Of a stretch of DNA of 64,000 bases, positions 1-8,160 are shown in pieces. Source of the stretch: Actinoplanes cyaneus. GTDB taxonomy: Bacteria; Actinomycetota; Actinomycetes; Mycobacteriales; Micromonosporaceae. The DNA lies in NCBI RefSeq assembly GCF_016862095.1, contig NZ_BOMH01000036.1, positions 124,001 through 188,000 on the forward strand, read 5' to 3'. Every line of letters begins with the position of its first letter. The first letter of the stretch is position 1. The position numbers were made by a program, and so were the translations under genes. The notes under the pieces were generated by a model. It ran no database searches. It saw only the letters and a program-made list of their open reading frames with translations, and had not been told where the DNA came from.

Positions 1-307
1 GATGGTTGTAGTCGCCGCGAGCCATCTGCCGGGCCGCCACCGTCATCTCGCGCAGGGGAATCGTCGCACCGTGCGCCATCACCTGCAGCGTGACCAGGCC
101 CAGCGCGGCGGCGATGCCGATCCACAGCACGTCGACGCGGTAGAAGTCGATGCTCCACAGGAAGACCAGCAGACCGATCCCACCGGCGAACCCCAGCGCC
201 AGCGACAGCTTCGCCTTGATCGACCGCACCGGGTCGAGCGGCCGCGGCAGCCACCGGAACAACTTCGCGGCCACGTCGTGGATGACCTGCAGCAGCTTTG
301 CCCTCAC
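1..307 (-). CDS. Sensor histidine kinase, N-terminal part (cut by window edge)
   Basis: The reading frame starts at a GTG that overlaps the stop of the upstream response regulator by four bases and runs off the left edge after about 102 residues. It shows a cytoplasmic start, two hydrophobic segments (around GFAGGIGLLVFLW and WIGIAAALGLVTLQVM) separated by only about a dozen residues, then a HAMP-like stretch (PLREMTVAARQMARGDY). The short loop between the helices leaves little room for an external sensor domain, so it may sense within the membrane. The kinase core is outside the window. The overlap with the OmpR-type regulator makes this its cognate sensor, which is inference from context. 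Confidence 0.85.
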   Translation of the reverse strand, partial: MRAKLLQVIHDVAAKLFRWLPRPLDPVRSIKAKLSLALGFAGGIGLLVFLWSIDFYRVDVLWIGIAAALGLVTLQVMAHGATIPLREMTVAARQMARGDYNH

Positions 308-999
308 CGGTCGACTTCCAAGGCATAACCGACCCCGTGCACGGTACGGATGAGGTCCGCCCCGAGCTTGCGCCGCAGCCCCTTGATGTGGCTGTCGACG
401 GTGCGGGTGCCCGAAGCGTCCGCCCAGCCCCACACCTCGGCCAGCAGCCGCTCCCGGGGCAGCACCGTCCGCGGCGCCCGGGCCAGATGCACGAGCAGGT
501 CGAACTCGGTCGGGGTGAGGTGCTTCTCCGCCCCGGCGCGCAGCACCCGCCGCTCGGCCTGATTGATCTCCAGGTCCCCCAGGCGCAGCGTCGGCGGGCC
601 GGCCTTCGGCGTCGCGGCCACCTTGTCGACCCGGCGCAGCAGGGCGTGGACACGTGCGGCCAGTTCCCGCATCGAGAACGGCTTGGCCATGTAGTCGTCG
701 GCGCCGACCGCGAGCCCGACCAGCAGGTCCGTCTCCTCGCCGCGAGCGGTCAGCATCAGCACGGGCGTGGGCCGCTCCGCCTGGATGCGCCGGCACACCT
801 CCAAGCCGTCGAAGCCGGGCAGCATGACGTCCAGCACGATCGCGTCGGGCGGATCGCGCCGGGCGGCCTCGACCGCGCTCGGCCCGTCCCCGACCACCTG
901 CACCAGGAAGCCCTCGGCCCGCAGCCGGGCGGCCACGGCGTCGGCGATGGCACGCTCGTCCTCCACGACGAGAACCCGTCGACCAGCCGAAGTCTCCAT
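304..999 (-). CDS. OmpR/PhoB-family response regulator
   Basis: A 231-residue two-domain regulator. Residues 8-120 are a receiver domain with acidic pair (VVEDE), phosphoacceptor Asp in IVLDVMLPG, the conserved Thr (MLTARG) and Lys (AKPFS). Residues about 135-230 are a winged-helix DNA-binding domain (LTPTEFDLLVHLA, TVDSHIKGLRRKLG, IRTVHGVGYAL). The length is normal for the family. It sits first in a two-gene unit with the sensor kinase that follows on the same strand. The stimulus and regulon cannot be read from the sequence. Confidence 0.95.
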   Translation of the reverse strand: METSAGRRVLVVEDERAIADAVAARLRAEGFLVQVVGDGPSAVEAARRDPPDAIVLDVMLPGFDGLEVCRRIQAERPTPVLMLTARGEETDLLVGLAVGADDYMAKPFSMRELAARVHALLRRVDKVAATPKAGPPTLRLGDLEINQAERRVLRAGAEKHLTPTEFDLLVHLARAPRTVLPRERLLAEVWGWADASGTRTVDSHIKGLRRKLGADLIRTVHGVGYALEVDR

Positions 1000-1197
1000 C
1001 GTCGTCGCCCCTCGTCGTCAGCCGCCGCTCTGGCGATCAGCCTGCCCTATCGCCGCACCGGCGATCGGCTGATGGCACGACGCCGGCCGGTGCGCCCCCG
1101 TGACTCACCGGACCCGCGTCGTGTGGGCAGCAGCCTATTGACCGGTCGCGGAGGGCTGGGGGTGGAGTTGTGAACGAACTGTGGAGATGATCCGTGG

Positions 1198-1569
1198 ATG
1201 CCGTACACCGTCGAAGTCGAGCGGCGCTTCCAGGCGCGTCAGGGGCTGAGGGCAGCGGTCCGTTCCGTTCTGCCGCCGGGCGCCACCGTCGCGGTGCTGC
1301 TCCGGGTCGGGATCACCTTCGACGACGACCAGCTGACCGATCGTGGCTGGTTCTTCGACACGGACGTGGTCGCGGACCTGCTGGCCGAGTGCTGCGCCGA
1401 GCTGTCGAGGGAGACCTGGACGTCGCTGTTCCCGTTCCGTCCCACGTTCGAGCTGGTCGCCCGGGAGCTCCACGGCCGGCTCGCATCACAGATCGCTCAG
1501 CTCGCCTATGTCGAGCTGCGGGACGAGTCCCTCGGCTCGACCACTCGCTACTGTGCGCCTGACCAGTAA
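1198..1569 (+). CDS. Small protein, weakly 6-pyruvoyl-tetrahydropterin-synthase-like
   Basis: A 123-residue protein starting at ATG 1198. It has an N-terminal beta-like stretch (MPYTVEVERRF), a segment ending in WFFDTDVVADLLAE followed by a Pro-Thr helix start (RPTFELVARELHGRL), and a final strand with YVELRDESLGSTTRY. That order (strand, Asp-containing helix, PT-helix, final strand with Glu) recalls the QueD/PTPS fold, but the zinc-binding histidines of that family are not evident. If related it is a degenerate, probably non-catalytic member. No operon partner is seen; the flanking genes run the other way. Confidence 0.5.
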   Translation: MPYTVEVERRFQARQGLRAAVRSVLPPGATVAVLLRVGITFDDDQLTDRGWFFDTDVVADLLAECCAELSRETWTSLFPFRPTFELVARELHGRLASQIAQLAYVELRDESLGSTTRYCAPDQ

Positions 1570-1680
1570 CGGACATGACTGCCATCGTGGCCGTGAGCTG
1601 GGCTTTCCGGGGCAAGGTCAATGCGGTACGAGGGGTGTGCGGCGAGCCTCATGGAGCGCCCGTCGAGCTTAAGGCCAGCT

Positions 1681-1754
1681 TGTGGTTATCCCCGGCCAGC
1701 CTGTGGATAACTCTGTGGGAAAGTCGGTCGGGCTGTGGATAGCGGTGTGGATTA
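1681..1754. promoter_or_regulatory. Cluster of five DnaA-box-like sequences
   Basis: Five 9-mers of the form TGTGGNNNN lie in 74 bases, all in one orientation: 1681 (TGTGGTTAT), 1702 (TGTGGATAA, the complement of the classical TTATCCACA box), 1714 (TGTGGGAAA), 1734 (TGTGGATAG) and 1746 (TGTGGATTA). The first two sit in a 21-bp direct repeat that begins GGCCAGC. The last box overlaps the stop codon of the LytTR regulator. No dnaA, dnaN or AT-rich unwinding region is nearby. Confidence 0.5.
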
Positions 1755-2504
1755 GCGGGTCCAGTCGTGCTTGGCGGCGCGAATCAAGCGGTCCTTCAGC
1801 TCCCTCGTGTGCCGGCGGCTGACCGGAAGCTCCACCCCGTCCACCGCCACCACATAGCCGGAACCGGTCAAACGCAGCTCTGTGACCAGCCGCAGCTGCA
1901 CCAGGTACGACCGATGGATCCGGACGAAACCGGCGTTCGCCCAGCGCTCGGCGAGCGTGGCCAGCGACACCCGGACCAGGTGGGACGCGTCAGCGGTGTG
2001 CAACCGCGCATAGTCACCCTGCGCCTCGACCCAGCGGACCGACGACCGCGGCAGCATTCGGGTGGTGCCGGCAAGCTCGACCGGGATCGCGGGCTCGTCC
2101 GCCACCGCCGTCGCCAACGTGGCGGCCGGTGCCGGCACGACCCGCAGCCCGGCCACGCGCCGCAGTGACTCACCGAGCCGCTCGGCCCGCACAGGCTTGC
2201 GCACGTAGTCGGTCACGCCCAGGTCGAACGCGTCCACCGCCCCGTCGTCGTAGGCGGTCACGAACACGATCGCCGGCGGATGCGCGAACCGGCGCAGGAT
2301 CCGGGCCAGCTCCATACCGTCCAGCCCGGGCATCCGGATGTCCAGGAAGACGGCGTCCACCTCGGTGTCCCGCAGCACCCGCAGCGCCTCGGTCGCGTCG
2401 CCCGCCCGGTGCACGTGGGCGACCCGGCCGTCCGCGTTCAGCAGATAGGCCAGCTCGTCGAGCGCCGGTGGCTCGTCGTCCACAGCCAGCACGACCAGGC
2501 TCAT
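1752..2504 (-). CDS. LytTR-type response regulator
   Basis: A 250-residue regulator starting at the ATG of MSLVVLAVDDEP; an in-frame extension of ten residues upstream has no support. Residues 1-120 are a receiver domain (acidic DDE, phosphoacceptor in VFLDIRMPGLDG, VTAYDD, Lys in VRKPVRAERL). Residues about 150-245 form a LytTR DNA-binding domain (WVEAQGDYARLHTA, FVRIHRSYLVQL, LPVSRRHTREL). It lies 190 bases downstream of a LytS-like kinase on the same strand, so the two are taken as a pair. Such pairs in other bacteria often govern cell-wall or metabolite sensing; the role here is unknown. Confidence 0.93.
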   Translation of the reverse strand: MSLVVLAVDDEPPALDELAYLLNADGRVAHVHRAGDATEALRVLRDTEVDAVFLDIRMPGLDGMELARILRRFAHPPAIVFVTAYDDGAVDAFDLGVTDYVRKPVRAERLGESLRRVAGLRVVPAPAATLATAVADEPAIPVELAGTTRMLPRSSVRWVEAQGDYARLHTADASHLVRVSLATLAERWANAGFVRIHRSYLVQLRLVTELRLTGSGYVVAVDGVELPVSRRHTRELKDRLIRAAKHDWTR

Positions 2505-2694
2505 GCCCGTCTCCGCTCTCTTCTCGGCCCGCACTCCCCCACCCCGCCGGCTCCCCAGCGGCGTCCCACCTCAGCGCGACACACCCCCAAGGCCCGGCCC
2601 CGCAGGCTCGGCTGGTGCTCAGGGCTGCGTCCGGGCCTGCGATACAGCCGTGAAGGCCAGCCGGGTGCGGGTGGCTGCGGGCGGGCGGGGCCGG

Positions 2695-3963
2695 TCATGC
2701 GCGGACCTCGGGGTGGAACTTCGGGACTCGCATGCTCACCTTCGTGCCGGCGCCGGGGGCCGTCTCTACGACCAGGCCGTGGTGGTCGCCGAAGACCGAG
2801 CGCAGCCGCTCGTCCACATTGACCAGCCCGACGTGCTGGCCCTCCTCGTTGTCGGAACCGTCCTGCCCGAAGACCGACGGATCCATGCCGACACCGTCGT
2901 CCTCGACCGTGATGTGACACTCGGCACCGGCGTCACGGGCTTCGATGTTCACCATACCGACGCCGGGTTTACGGGACAGGCCGTGCCGGACAGCGTTCTC
3001 CACCAGGGGCTGCAGGCACAGGAACGGGAGGCCGACCGGCAGCACCTCGGGCGCGATCTGCAGCCTGACCTGCAGACGGTCACCGAAGCGGGCGCGCTCG
3101 ATGGTCAGGTAACGATCGATCGAGCGCAACTCCTCGGCGAGGGTGGTGAACTCGCCGTGCGCGCGGAACGAGTACCTCGTGAACTCGGCGAACTCCAGGA
3201 TCAGCTCACGCGCCCGCTCCGGGTCGGTGCGCACGAACGAGGCGATCGCGGTCAGCGCGTTGTAGATGAAGTGCGGACTGATCTGCGCGCGCAACGCCCG
3301 CACCTCGGCCCGGGCCAGCCGCTCGCGTGACGAGTCGAGCTCGACGAGGGCGAGCTGGGAACCCGCCCAGCGGGCCGCTTCCAGCGTCGCCTGCACCAGA
3401 CCCGGCGCCGGTGGCCCGTCGGAGACCGCGATCAGAGCCGCCGCCCCCGATGAACGCCCCGGGCGCCCGGCGGCCGTGCCGGTGGCGTCTGCCGCTCGGC
3501 CGGGGCGGCCCGCCGTGGTCGCTGTGGTGGCCGGCCCGGGGAGCGGCGCCACCACCGCCCCGCGGACCACGCAGTCGACGCGGTCGCAGGGCAGGTCGGC
3601 GGCGGTCAGGACGATCGAGCGGCGCGTATCGAGGGCTCGCTGGGCGGCGGCCGTCAACTGGTCGGAGTGGTGGGCGCCGCGACCGTCGAAGGCCAGGCAC
3701 GTCACCCCGTCGGAGAGGCTCAGGCCGACCGCGCCGACCAGCGTGCGCAGATGCCGGGCCGCTTTCGCCGCGGTCGCCTGGGTCAGCCCGGCCCGCAGCG
3801 GCTCGGCGGCCAGCGAAGCGGTGTGCAGCACCTCCCAGGTGGCGCGCTGCATGGTCGTGGCGATTCCGCGCCGGGCCCGGAGCCGCAGCACAGCCACCAC
3901 GGCGGCAGCGAGCGCCGCCAGCACGGCGACCACCGCCAGCACACTTCCGATCTGCCCAGCCAC
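2695..3963 (-). CDS. LytS-like sensor histidine kinase
   Basis: The start chosen is GTG 3963 (VAGQIGSVLAVV), which has AGGA eight bases upstream and puts the membrane helix at the N-terminus; GTG 4062 and ATG 4038 are in-frame alternatives. After one helix (about residues 5-25) comes a GAF-like input region (about 40-195) interrupted by a Pro/Ala/Thr-rich insertion. The HisKA_7TM-type core follows, with phospho-acceptor His in QISPHFIYNAL, then N-box (LQPLVENAVRHGL) and ATP-binding glycine motifs (VEDDGVGM, GLVNVDERL). One membrane helix is fewer than the usual 5TM LytS. It pairs with the LytTR regulator downstream. Confidence 0.88.
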   Translation of the reverse strand: MAGQIGSVLAVVAVLAALAAAVVAVLRLRARRGIATTMQRATWEVLHTASLAAEPLRAGLTQATAAKAARHLRTLVGAVGLSLSDGVTCLAFDGRGAHHSDQLTAAAQRALDTRRSIVLTAADLPCDRVDCVVRGAVVAPLPGPATTATTAGRPGRAADATGTAAGRPGRSSGAAALIAVSDGPPAPGLVQATLEAARWAGSQLALVELDSSRERLARAEVRALRAQISPHFIYNALTAIASFVRTDPERARELILEFAEFTRYSFRAHGEFTTLAEELRSIDRYLTIERARFGDRLQVRLQIAPEVLPVGLPFLCLQPLVENAVRHGLSRKPGVGMVNIEARDAGAECHITVEDDGVGMDPSVFGQDGSDNEEGQHVGLVNVDERLRSVFGDHHGLVVETAPGAGTKVSMRVPKFHPEVRA

Positions 3964-4015
3964 GGCACAGATCCTGACGCCTCCGAGCCCTCCGCGCCAT
4001 GCCACTTCCTCAGCC

Positions 4016-4071
4016 TGTGGACAAACTCGGACAGCCATGACCCGCCTGTGGACAACCGCCACTGTGGAGAG
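4016..4071. promoter_or_regulatory. Three DnaA-box-like sequences ahead of the LytS-like gene
   Basis: TGTGGACAA occurs exactly twice (4016-4024 and 4047-4055), and TGTGGAGAG follows at 4063. TGTGGACAA is the complement of the actinobacterial DnaA box TTGTCCACA. If the kinase starts at GTG 3963 these lie upstream of the gene; if it starts at 4062 the first two fall inside the coding N-terminus. Confidence 0.45.
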
Positions 4072-4095
4072 CCGCAGCGTACGTCGCGGCCGTCA

Positions 4096-4146
4096 GCTGG
4101 TTCTCACCGTGGTCATGAGGCACGAACAACCACGGTGAGAACCAGC
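4096..4146. repeat. 51-bp palindromic repeat, intact copy
   Basis: Two 18-base arms are perfect inverted complements (4096-4113 and 4129-4146), separated by a 15-base loop containing GAGGCACGAA. A second copy of the same 51-base length surrounds the IS110 insertion (16904-16912 plus 18583-18624). The outer 11 bases of each arm (GCTGGTTCTCA and its complement) and the loop core are shared between copies. The inner stem bases differ but remain complementary within each copy. It is intergenic, between a sugar transferase and the LytS-like kinase. Confidence 0.85.
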
Positions 4147-4268
4147 CAGAACCCGGCCGGCGCCGTCACCTGGACCAGGGCGCGACGGCTTCGCGCCGTG
4201 AACGAGAACGAGAACGGCCCGCGACGAGGAAGTCGCGGGCCGGGGGTGGCGGAACCAGAGATCAAGCC

Positions 4269-5861
4269 TCAGTAGGCGCCCTTGCGCTTCAGCACCACGA
4301 AGATCGTCCGCCACAGGATGCTCAGGTCGTAGGTCAGCGACCAGTTGTCGACGTAGTACAGGTCGAGCCGGACCGCCTCGTCCCACGACAGGTCCGAACG
4401 CCCGCTGACCTGCCAGAGACCGGTGATGCCGGGCCGGACCAGCAGGCGCCGCCGGACGTCGCCCAGGTAGTCGCCGTCGTCCGCGGGCAGGGGCCGGGGC
4501 CCGACCAGCGACATCTCGCCCTTGAGCACGTTGATCAGCTGGGGCAGCTCGTCCAGCGACGTGGCCCGCAGCTTCTGGCCGAAGGCGAAGATGCGCGGGT
4601 CGTGCTTCATCTTGAAGAGCATGCCGTCGGACTCGTTGAGCTCCTCCAGCGTGGCCTTGCGCTCCTCGGCGTCGACATACATCGTCCGGAACTTCCAGAC
4701 CTTGAACGTCTGGCCGTCGTGCCCGACGCGGGTCTGCCGGAAGATGACCGGGCCGGGGTCGGAGAGCCGGATGCCGAGCGCGATGACCGCCAGGATCGGG
4801 CTGATCAGGATCAGTCCGAGGGCGGCGACGACGCGGTCGAGCAGGTTCTTGATCAGCCAGCCGGGGCCGGAGAGCGTGGGCTCCTCGACGTGCAGCAGCG
4901 GCAGGCCCTCGATCGGGCGGATGTGCACGCGCGGGCCGGCGATGTCGGTGAGCTGCGGCGCGACGACCAGGTCGACGCCGGTGCCCTCCAGTTGCCAGGC
5001 CAGGCGGCGCAGCTCGCCGGGCTCGTTGCTGGCCGAGCCGCAGACCGCGATCGTGTCGGCGCCGACCTCGTGGACCAGCGACAGCACGTCACGCCCGGTG
5101 AAGATCGGGATCGGCGTCTCGATGCCGCGGGTCGCCGCGTAACCGTCGGTGATGTGGATCGCGACCGGGATCAGGCCGGCGGCCGGGCTGCGGGTGACCG
5201 CGGTGTAGACCTCGAGCGCCTCGGGCAGCGTGCCGACCAGGATCATCCGGTGCGCGCCGTGACCGGTGCGGCGCCGGGAGATGTGCAGCACCTGACGGGC
5301 GGCGACCCGGCCGATCAGGATGAGCAGCAGCGCGCTCAGCGAAACGGTCGCGACCGTGCCACGCGACAGCGGGGTCTTCGTGGCGAACGCGAGCAGCGAC
5401 ACCGCGGCGACCACGGTGACCGAGGTGCGGACGGTCCGCTTGAACTCCTCGCTGCCCAGGCCCAGGTAACGGCGGTCATACGTGCCGTTGGTCCAGAGCA
5501 GCAGCAGCCAGCCGAGCGGGAGCACGACGTAGGCGAAGAAGGTGAAGAGGTCGCTGCCCTCGAGGAACCACCAGCTCTTGCCCTGGAAACCGCTCTGCGA
5601 CTTCTCGAGGAAGGAGGCGATCCAGCTGGCACCGAGAGTGGAGAGGATGTCGAGGACGATCAGAGCGGCTGTGTACGGCCGATGCCACCGGGAAAGCCTG
5701 CGTTTCTGACGGGTCCACGCCGATCGGGGGACACCGTTGCTCGGTGGCTGCTCCTGTTGCTGCGGCCACTCGAAGCTGTCGTACCGCACGGGCTTACTCC
5801 GGCTGCTGTCGGTCGTTGGGCGATGCAGGCTAGTCGTCACTTCGCCTACGTCCTCCCGCAT
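4269..5861 (-). CDS. Polyprenyl-phosphate sugar-1-phosphate transferase (WbaP/CpsE type)
   Basis: A 530-residue integral membrane enzyme expected to load the first sugar phosphate onto undecaprenyl phosphate for exopolysaccharide synthesis. The N-terminal half has four or five hydrophobic helices (TAALIVLDILSTLGASW, FFAYVVLPLGWLLLLW and others) and a CoA-binding-like middle domain. The last 200 residues are the bacterial sugar transferase domain: a membrane hairpin (LGLILISPILAVIAL), VWKFRTMYVDAEER, TSLDELPQLINVLKG, MSLVGPRP and RPGITGLWQVSGRS. The length is typical. It is a single gene in this window with no polysaccharide cluster around it, though a glycosyltransferase lies 1 kb away. Confidence 0.95.
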   Translation of the reverse strand: MREDVGEVTTSLHRPTTDSSRSKPVRYDSFEWPQQQEQPPSNGVPRSAWTRQKRRLSRWHRPYTAALIVLDILSTLGASWIASFLEKSQSGFQGKSWWFLEGSDLFTFFAYVVLPLGWLLLLWTNGTYDRRYLGLGSEEFKRTVRTSVTVVAAVSLLAFATKTPLSRGTVATVSLSALLLILIGRVAARQVLHISRRRTGHGAHRMILVGTLPEALEVYTAVTRSPAAGLIPVAIHITDGYAATRGIETPIPIFTGRDVLSLVHEVGADTIAVCGSASNEPGELRRLAWQLEGTGVDLVVAPQLTDIAGPRVHIRPIEGLPLLHVEEPTLSGPGWLIKNLLDRVVAALGLILISPILAVIALGIRLSDPGPVIFRQTRVGHDGQTFKVWKFRTMYVDAEERKATLEELNESDGMLFKMKHDPRIFAFGQKLRATSLDELPQLINVLKGEMSLVGPRPLPADDGDYLGDVRRRLLVRPGITGLWQVSGRSDLSWDEAVRLDLYYVDNWSLTYDLSILWRTIFVVLKRKGAY

Positions 5862-6039
5862 CCGGAAAAAGATTACGCACCGCCACGACCTTGAGACCGT
5901 CGGCGGGTCCGCCGATACCCGTTCGCGTCACAACGGTGTCCAGGGACCGGGCCACTATACCGATGGATCGGCCGGAGAGAAGGTGACGTTGTGGTAGCAA
6001 TCCTTACCAACACGGTCAGTGACCGATCGGTGGCGGTCT

Positions 6040-6903
6040 TCACCGGACCAACTTGGACAGGCGGCGGTCGGCGAGCGGTTTGCCGCCGGTCTGGCAGGTC
6101 GCGCAGTACTGCAGGCTCTTGTCGGCGAACGACACCTCGCGCACGGTGTCCCCGCAGACGGGGCACGGCAGACCGGTACGGGCGTGCACCCGCATGCCCG
6201 CTCGTTTCTCGCCCTTGAGCTCGGCGGCCTTCTGCCCGACCGAGCGTTGCACGGCGTCCGTCTCCACTTCGCGCATCGCCTCGTACAACGTGGTGAGCTG
6301 CTCGCCGGTGAGCTTTCCGGTGAGTGCGAAGGGCGACATCCGCGCTACGTGCAAGATCTCGTCGGAATATGCATTGCCGATTCCGGCGATCACCTCCTGA
6401 TCGGTGAGCACGCCCTTGACCTGCCCGTTCCGCGATTTCAGGAGATCGGCGAACTCGTCGCGGGAGACCGCCAGAGCGTCCGGGCCGAGCCGCGACACGC
6501 CCGGGACCTCGGTCAGCGGATCGCGAACCAGGTAAGCGGCGAGCGACTTCTGCGTGCCGGCCTCGGTCAGGTCGAAGCCGGAGCCGTCGTCGAGCCGGAG
6601 CCGGATCGCGATCGGCCCGCTGCCCGGTTTGAGCGGGGCCGGCGACTTGAACGCGTCGCGGTAGTGCAGCCAGCCGGCCCGGGCGAGGTGGACCACCAGG
6701 TGCACCTCGGGGCCGATGCCGATGTCCAGGAACTTGCCGTGCCGCCCGGCCGAGGTGATCGGCAGGCCGGTCAGGGCAGAGGGCGCCGGATCGTACGTCT
6801 TCAGCGCGCTGAACGAGGAGACCTCGAAGCGCTGCACGGTGTGGCCGACCGCGCGCTCCCGCAGGTACGCAGCGAGCGCCTCGACCTCAGGGAGTTCGGG
6901 CAC
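6040..6903 (-). CDS. Fpg/Nei-family DNA glycosylase
   Basis: A 287-residue base-excision repair enzyme. The GTG start gives VPELPEVEALA, so after initiator removal Pro-1 and Glu-2 are the expected catalytic pair of the family. The H2TH region is visible (GQVKGVLTDQEVIAGIGNAYSDEIL), as is the C-terminal zinc finger CPVC...YCATCQTGGK. A long upstream extension of this frame reads through the neighbouring promoter and is rejected. It is divergent from the glycosyltransferase at 6928, with only 24 bases between the two starts. Whether it prefers oxidised purines or pyrimidines cannot be decided here. Confidence 0.93.
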   Translation of the reverse strand: MPELPEVEALAAYLRERAVGHTVQRFEVSSFSALKTYDPAPSALTGLPITSAGRHGKFLDIGIGPEVHLVVHLARAGWLHYRDAFKSPAPLKPGSGPIAIRLRLDDGSGFDLTEAGTQKSLAAYLVRDPLTEVPGVSRLGPDALAVSRDEFADLLKSRNGQVKGVLTDQEVIAGIGNAYSDEILHVARMSPFALTGKLTGEQLTTLYEAMREVETDAVQRSVGQKAAELKGEKRAGMRVHARTGLPCPVCGDTVREVSFADKSLQYCATCQTGGKPLADRRLSKLVR

Positions 6904-6913
6904 AGGTCCACGG

Positions 6914-6919
6914 TAGCGT
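6914..6919 (+). promoter_or_regulatory. Likely -10 box of a leaderless transcript
   Basis: TAGCGT fits the actinobacterial TANNNT -10 pattern and ends eight bases before the GTG of the glycosyltransferase. Transcription would begin at or within a base or two of the start codon. No Shine-Dalgarno sequence is present, which supports leaderless translation. Confidence 0.45.
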
Positions 6920-6927
6920 TCTGATCC

Positions 6928-8094
6928 GTGAAGGTGGTGGTTGCGCACAACCGGTACCGCGAGGCGATCCCCTCCGGGGAGAACGTCATCGTGGACACCG
7001 AGATAGAGCAGCTCCGGGCGGCCGGCCTGGAGGTGCTGCCGTTCCAGCGGAGTTCCGACTCGATCGCGTCGTTCTCGGCGGCTCAGAAGGCGCTGCTGCC
7101 GGTCTCCCCGATGCTGGGGGTGGCCGCCCAGCGTGATCTTGCAGAGTTGATCAAAACCGAAAGACCGGATGTCCTCCATCTTCACAACCCATATCCGCTC
7201 ATATCGCCCAGAGTGATCCAGACGGCGCACCGGTTCAACGTGCCCGTCGTCCAGACGGTCCACAACTACCGGCAGGTCTGCTCGTCGGGCCTGTACTTCC
7301 GGGACGGGCACAACTGCCAGGACTGCCGCGGCAAGCTGCTCGGCTGGCCGGCGATCAAGCACAAGTGCTACCGCGGCTCGGCGGCGCAGAGCGCGATCAT
7401 GGCGACCACGCTGGCCGTGCACCGCCCGACCTGGCGCTCGGTGGACCGCTACATCGCGCTGACCGACAAGATCGCCGCGCACCTGACCGACTACGGCATC
7501 GCGCCCGAGCGCATCGTGATCAAGCCGAACGGCCTGCCCGACCCGGGGCAGCCGGAACCGCTCGGCGACGGCTTCCTCTACGGCGCCCGGCTCTCCCCGG
7601 AGAAGGGCCTGGGCCTACTGCTGGACGCGTGGCGCCGGCACCCGGACGGCTCGCTCGGCCCGCTGCGGATCGCCGGTGACGGGGAGCTGCGTCACCTGGC
7701 CGAGCAGGCCGCGGCCGAGCGGTCCGACGTCACCTACCTGGGCCCGCTGGACCGGGCCGGGATGACCGCGGCCCGGCGCGCGTCGTCGGTCGTGGTCGCC
7801 GTTCCCACCTGGGAGGACGTGCTGCCCACGGTGATCCTGGAGGCGATGGCGTCGGGCCGGCCGGTGCTCGGCACGGCGGTCGGCGGGGTTCCCTACCTGA
7901 TCGGGGCGGCGGGCTGGCTGGCCGAGCCGGACCCGGCGGCGCTGGCCGCGGTGCTGCCGGTCGCGCGAGCCGAGGCGGCCCGGGCGGCGATCGCGGCCCG
8001 GGAGCGCTATCTGGCCCACTTCCATCCCGACGTGCTCACCAAGCGCCTGATCGAGGTCTACGCGGACATGCATTCACAGCGCGCGCCAAGGTAA
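6928..8094 (+). CDS. GT-B glycosyltransferase, family 4 type
   Basis: A 388-residue cytosolic glycosyltransferase. The N-terminal Rossmann half begins VKVVVAHNRYREAIPSGENV and contains DVLHLHNPYPLISP and a Cys-rich insertion (CSSG...CQDCRG...HKCYRG) typical of one GT4 subgroup. The C-terminal half has ERIVIKPNGLPDPG, the donor-site segment (LYGARLSPEKGLGLLLDAW) and the EX7E-like motif region (PTWEDVLPTVILEAMASG). The donor and acceptor are unknown. It follows the divergent Fpg gene and precedes a decayed sulfotransferase remnant. The nearby sugar transferase at 4269-5861 suggests, but does not prove, a shared cell-surface pathway. Confidence 0.92.
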   Translation: MKVVVAHNRYREAIPSGENVIVDTEIEQLRAAGLEVLPFQRSSDSIASFSAAQKALLPVSPMLGVAAQRDLAELIKTERPDVLHLHNPYPLISPRVIQTAHRFNVPVVQTVHNYRQVCSSGLYFRDGHNCQDCRGKLLGWPAIKHKCYRGSAAQSAIMATTLAVHRPTWRSVDRYIALTDKIAAHLTDYGIAPERIVIKPNGLPDPGQPEPLGDGFLYGARLSPEKGLGLLLDAWRRHPDGSLGPLRIAGDGELRHLAEQAAAERSDVTYLGPLDRAGMTAARRASSVVVAVPTWEDVLPTVILEAMASGRPVLGTAVGGVPYLIGAAGWLAEPDPAALAAVLPVARAEAARAAIAARERYLAHFHPDVLTKRLIEVYADMHSQRAPR

Positions 8095-8160
8095 TTCTGT
8101 GGCGAGCCGGGGAATCTCACGGGGTACGCGCCGCTGCCGCAGGGGGATTCGGCTCGGGCT

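Noticed and set aside
1681..4071. Chromosomal oriC, because of DnaA boxes
   Set aside because: No dnaA, dnaN, rpmH or gyrB and no AT-rich unwinding element; the boxes are reported only as clusters.
4602..5894. Long open frame opposite the sugar transferase
   Set aside because: It is a GC-bias shadow: composition is unlike any protein, and the opposite strand has a complete recognised enzyme.
6904..7482. N-terminal extension of the Fpg/Nei protein
   Set aside because: It would cover the divergent glycosyltransferase gene, and Fpg requires the N-terminal Pro exposed after the initiator.
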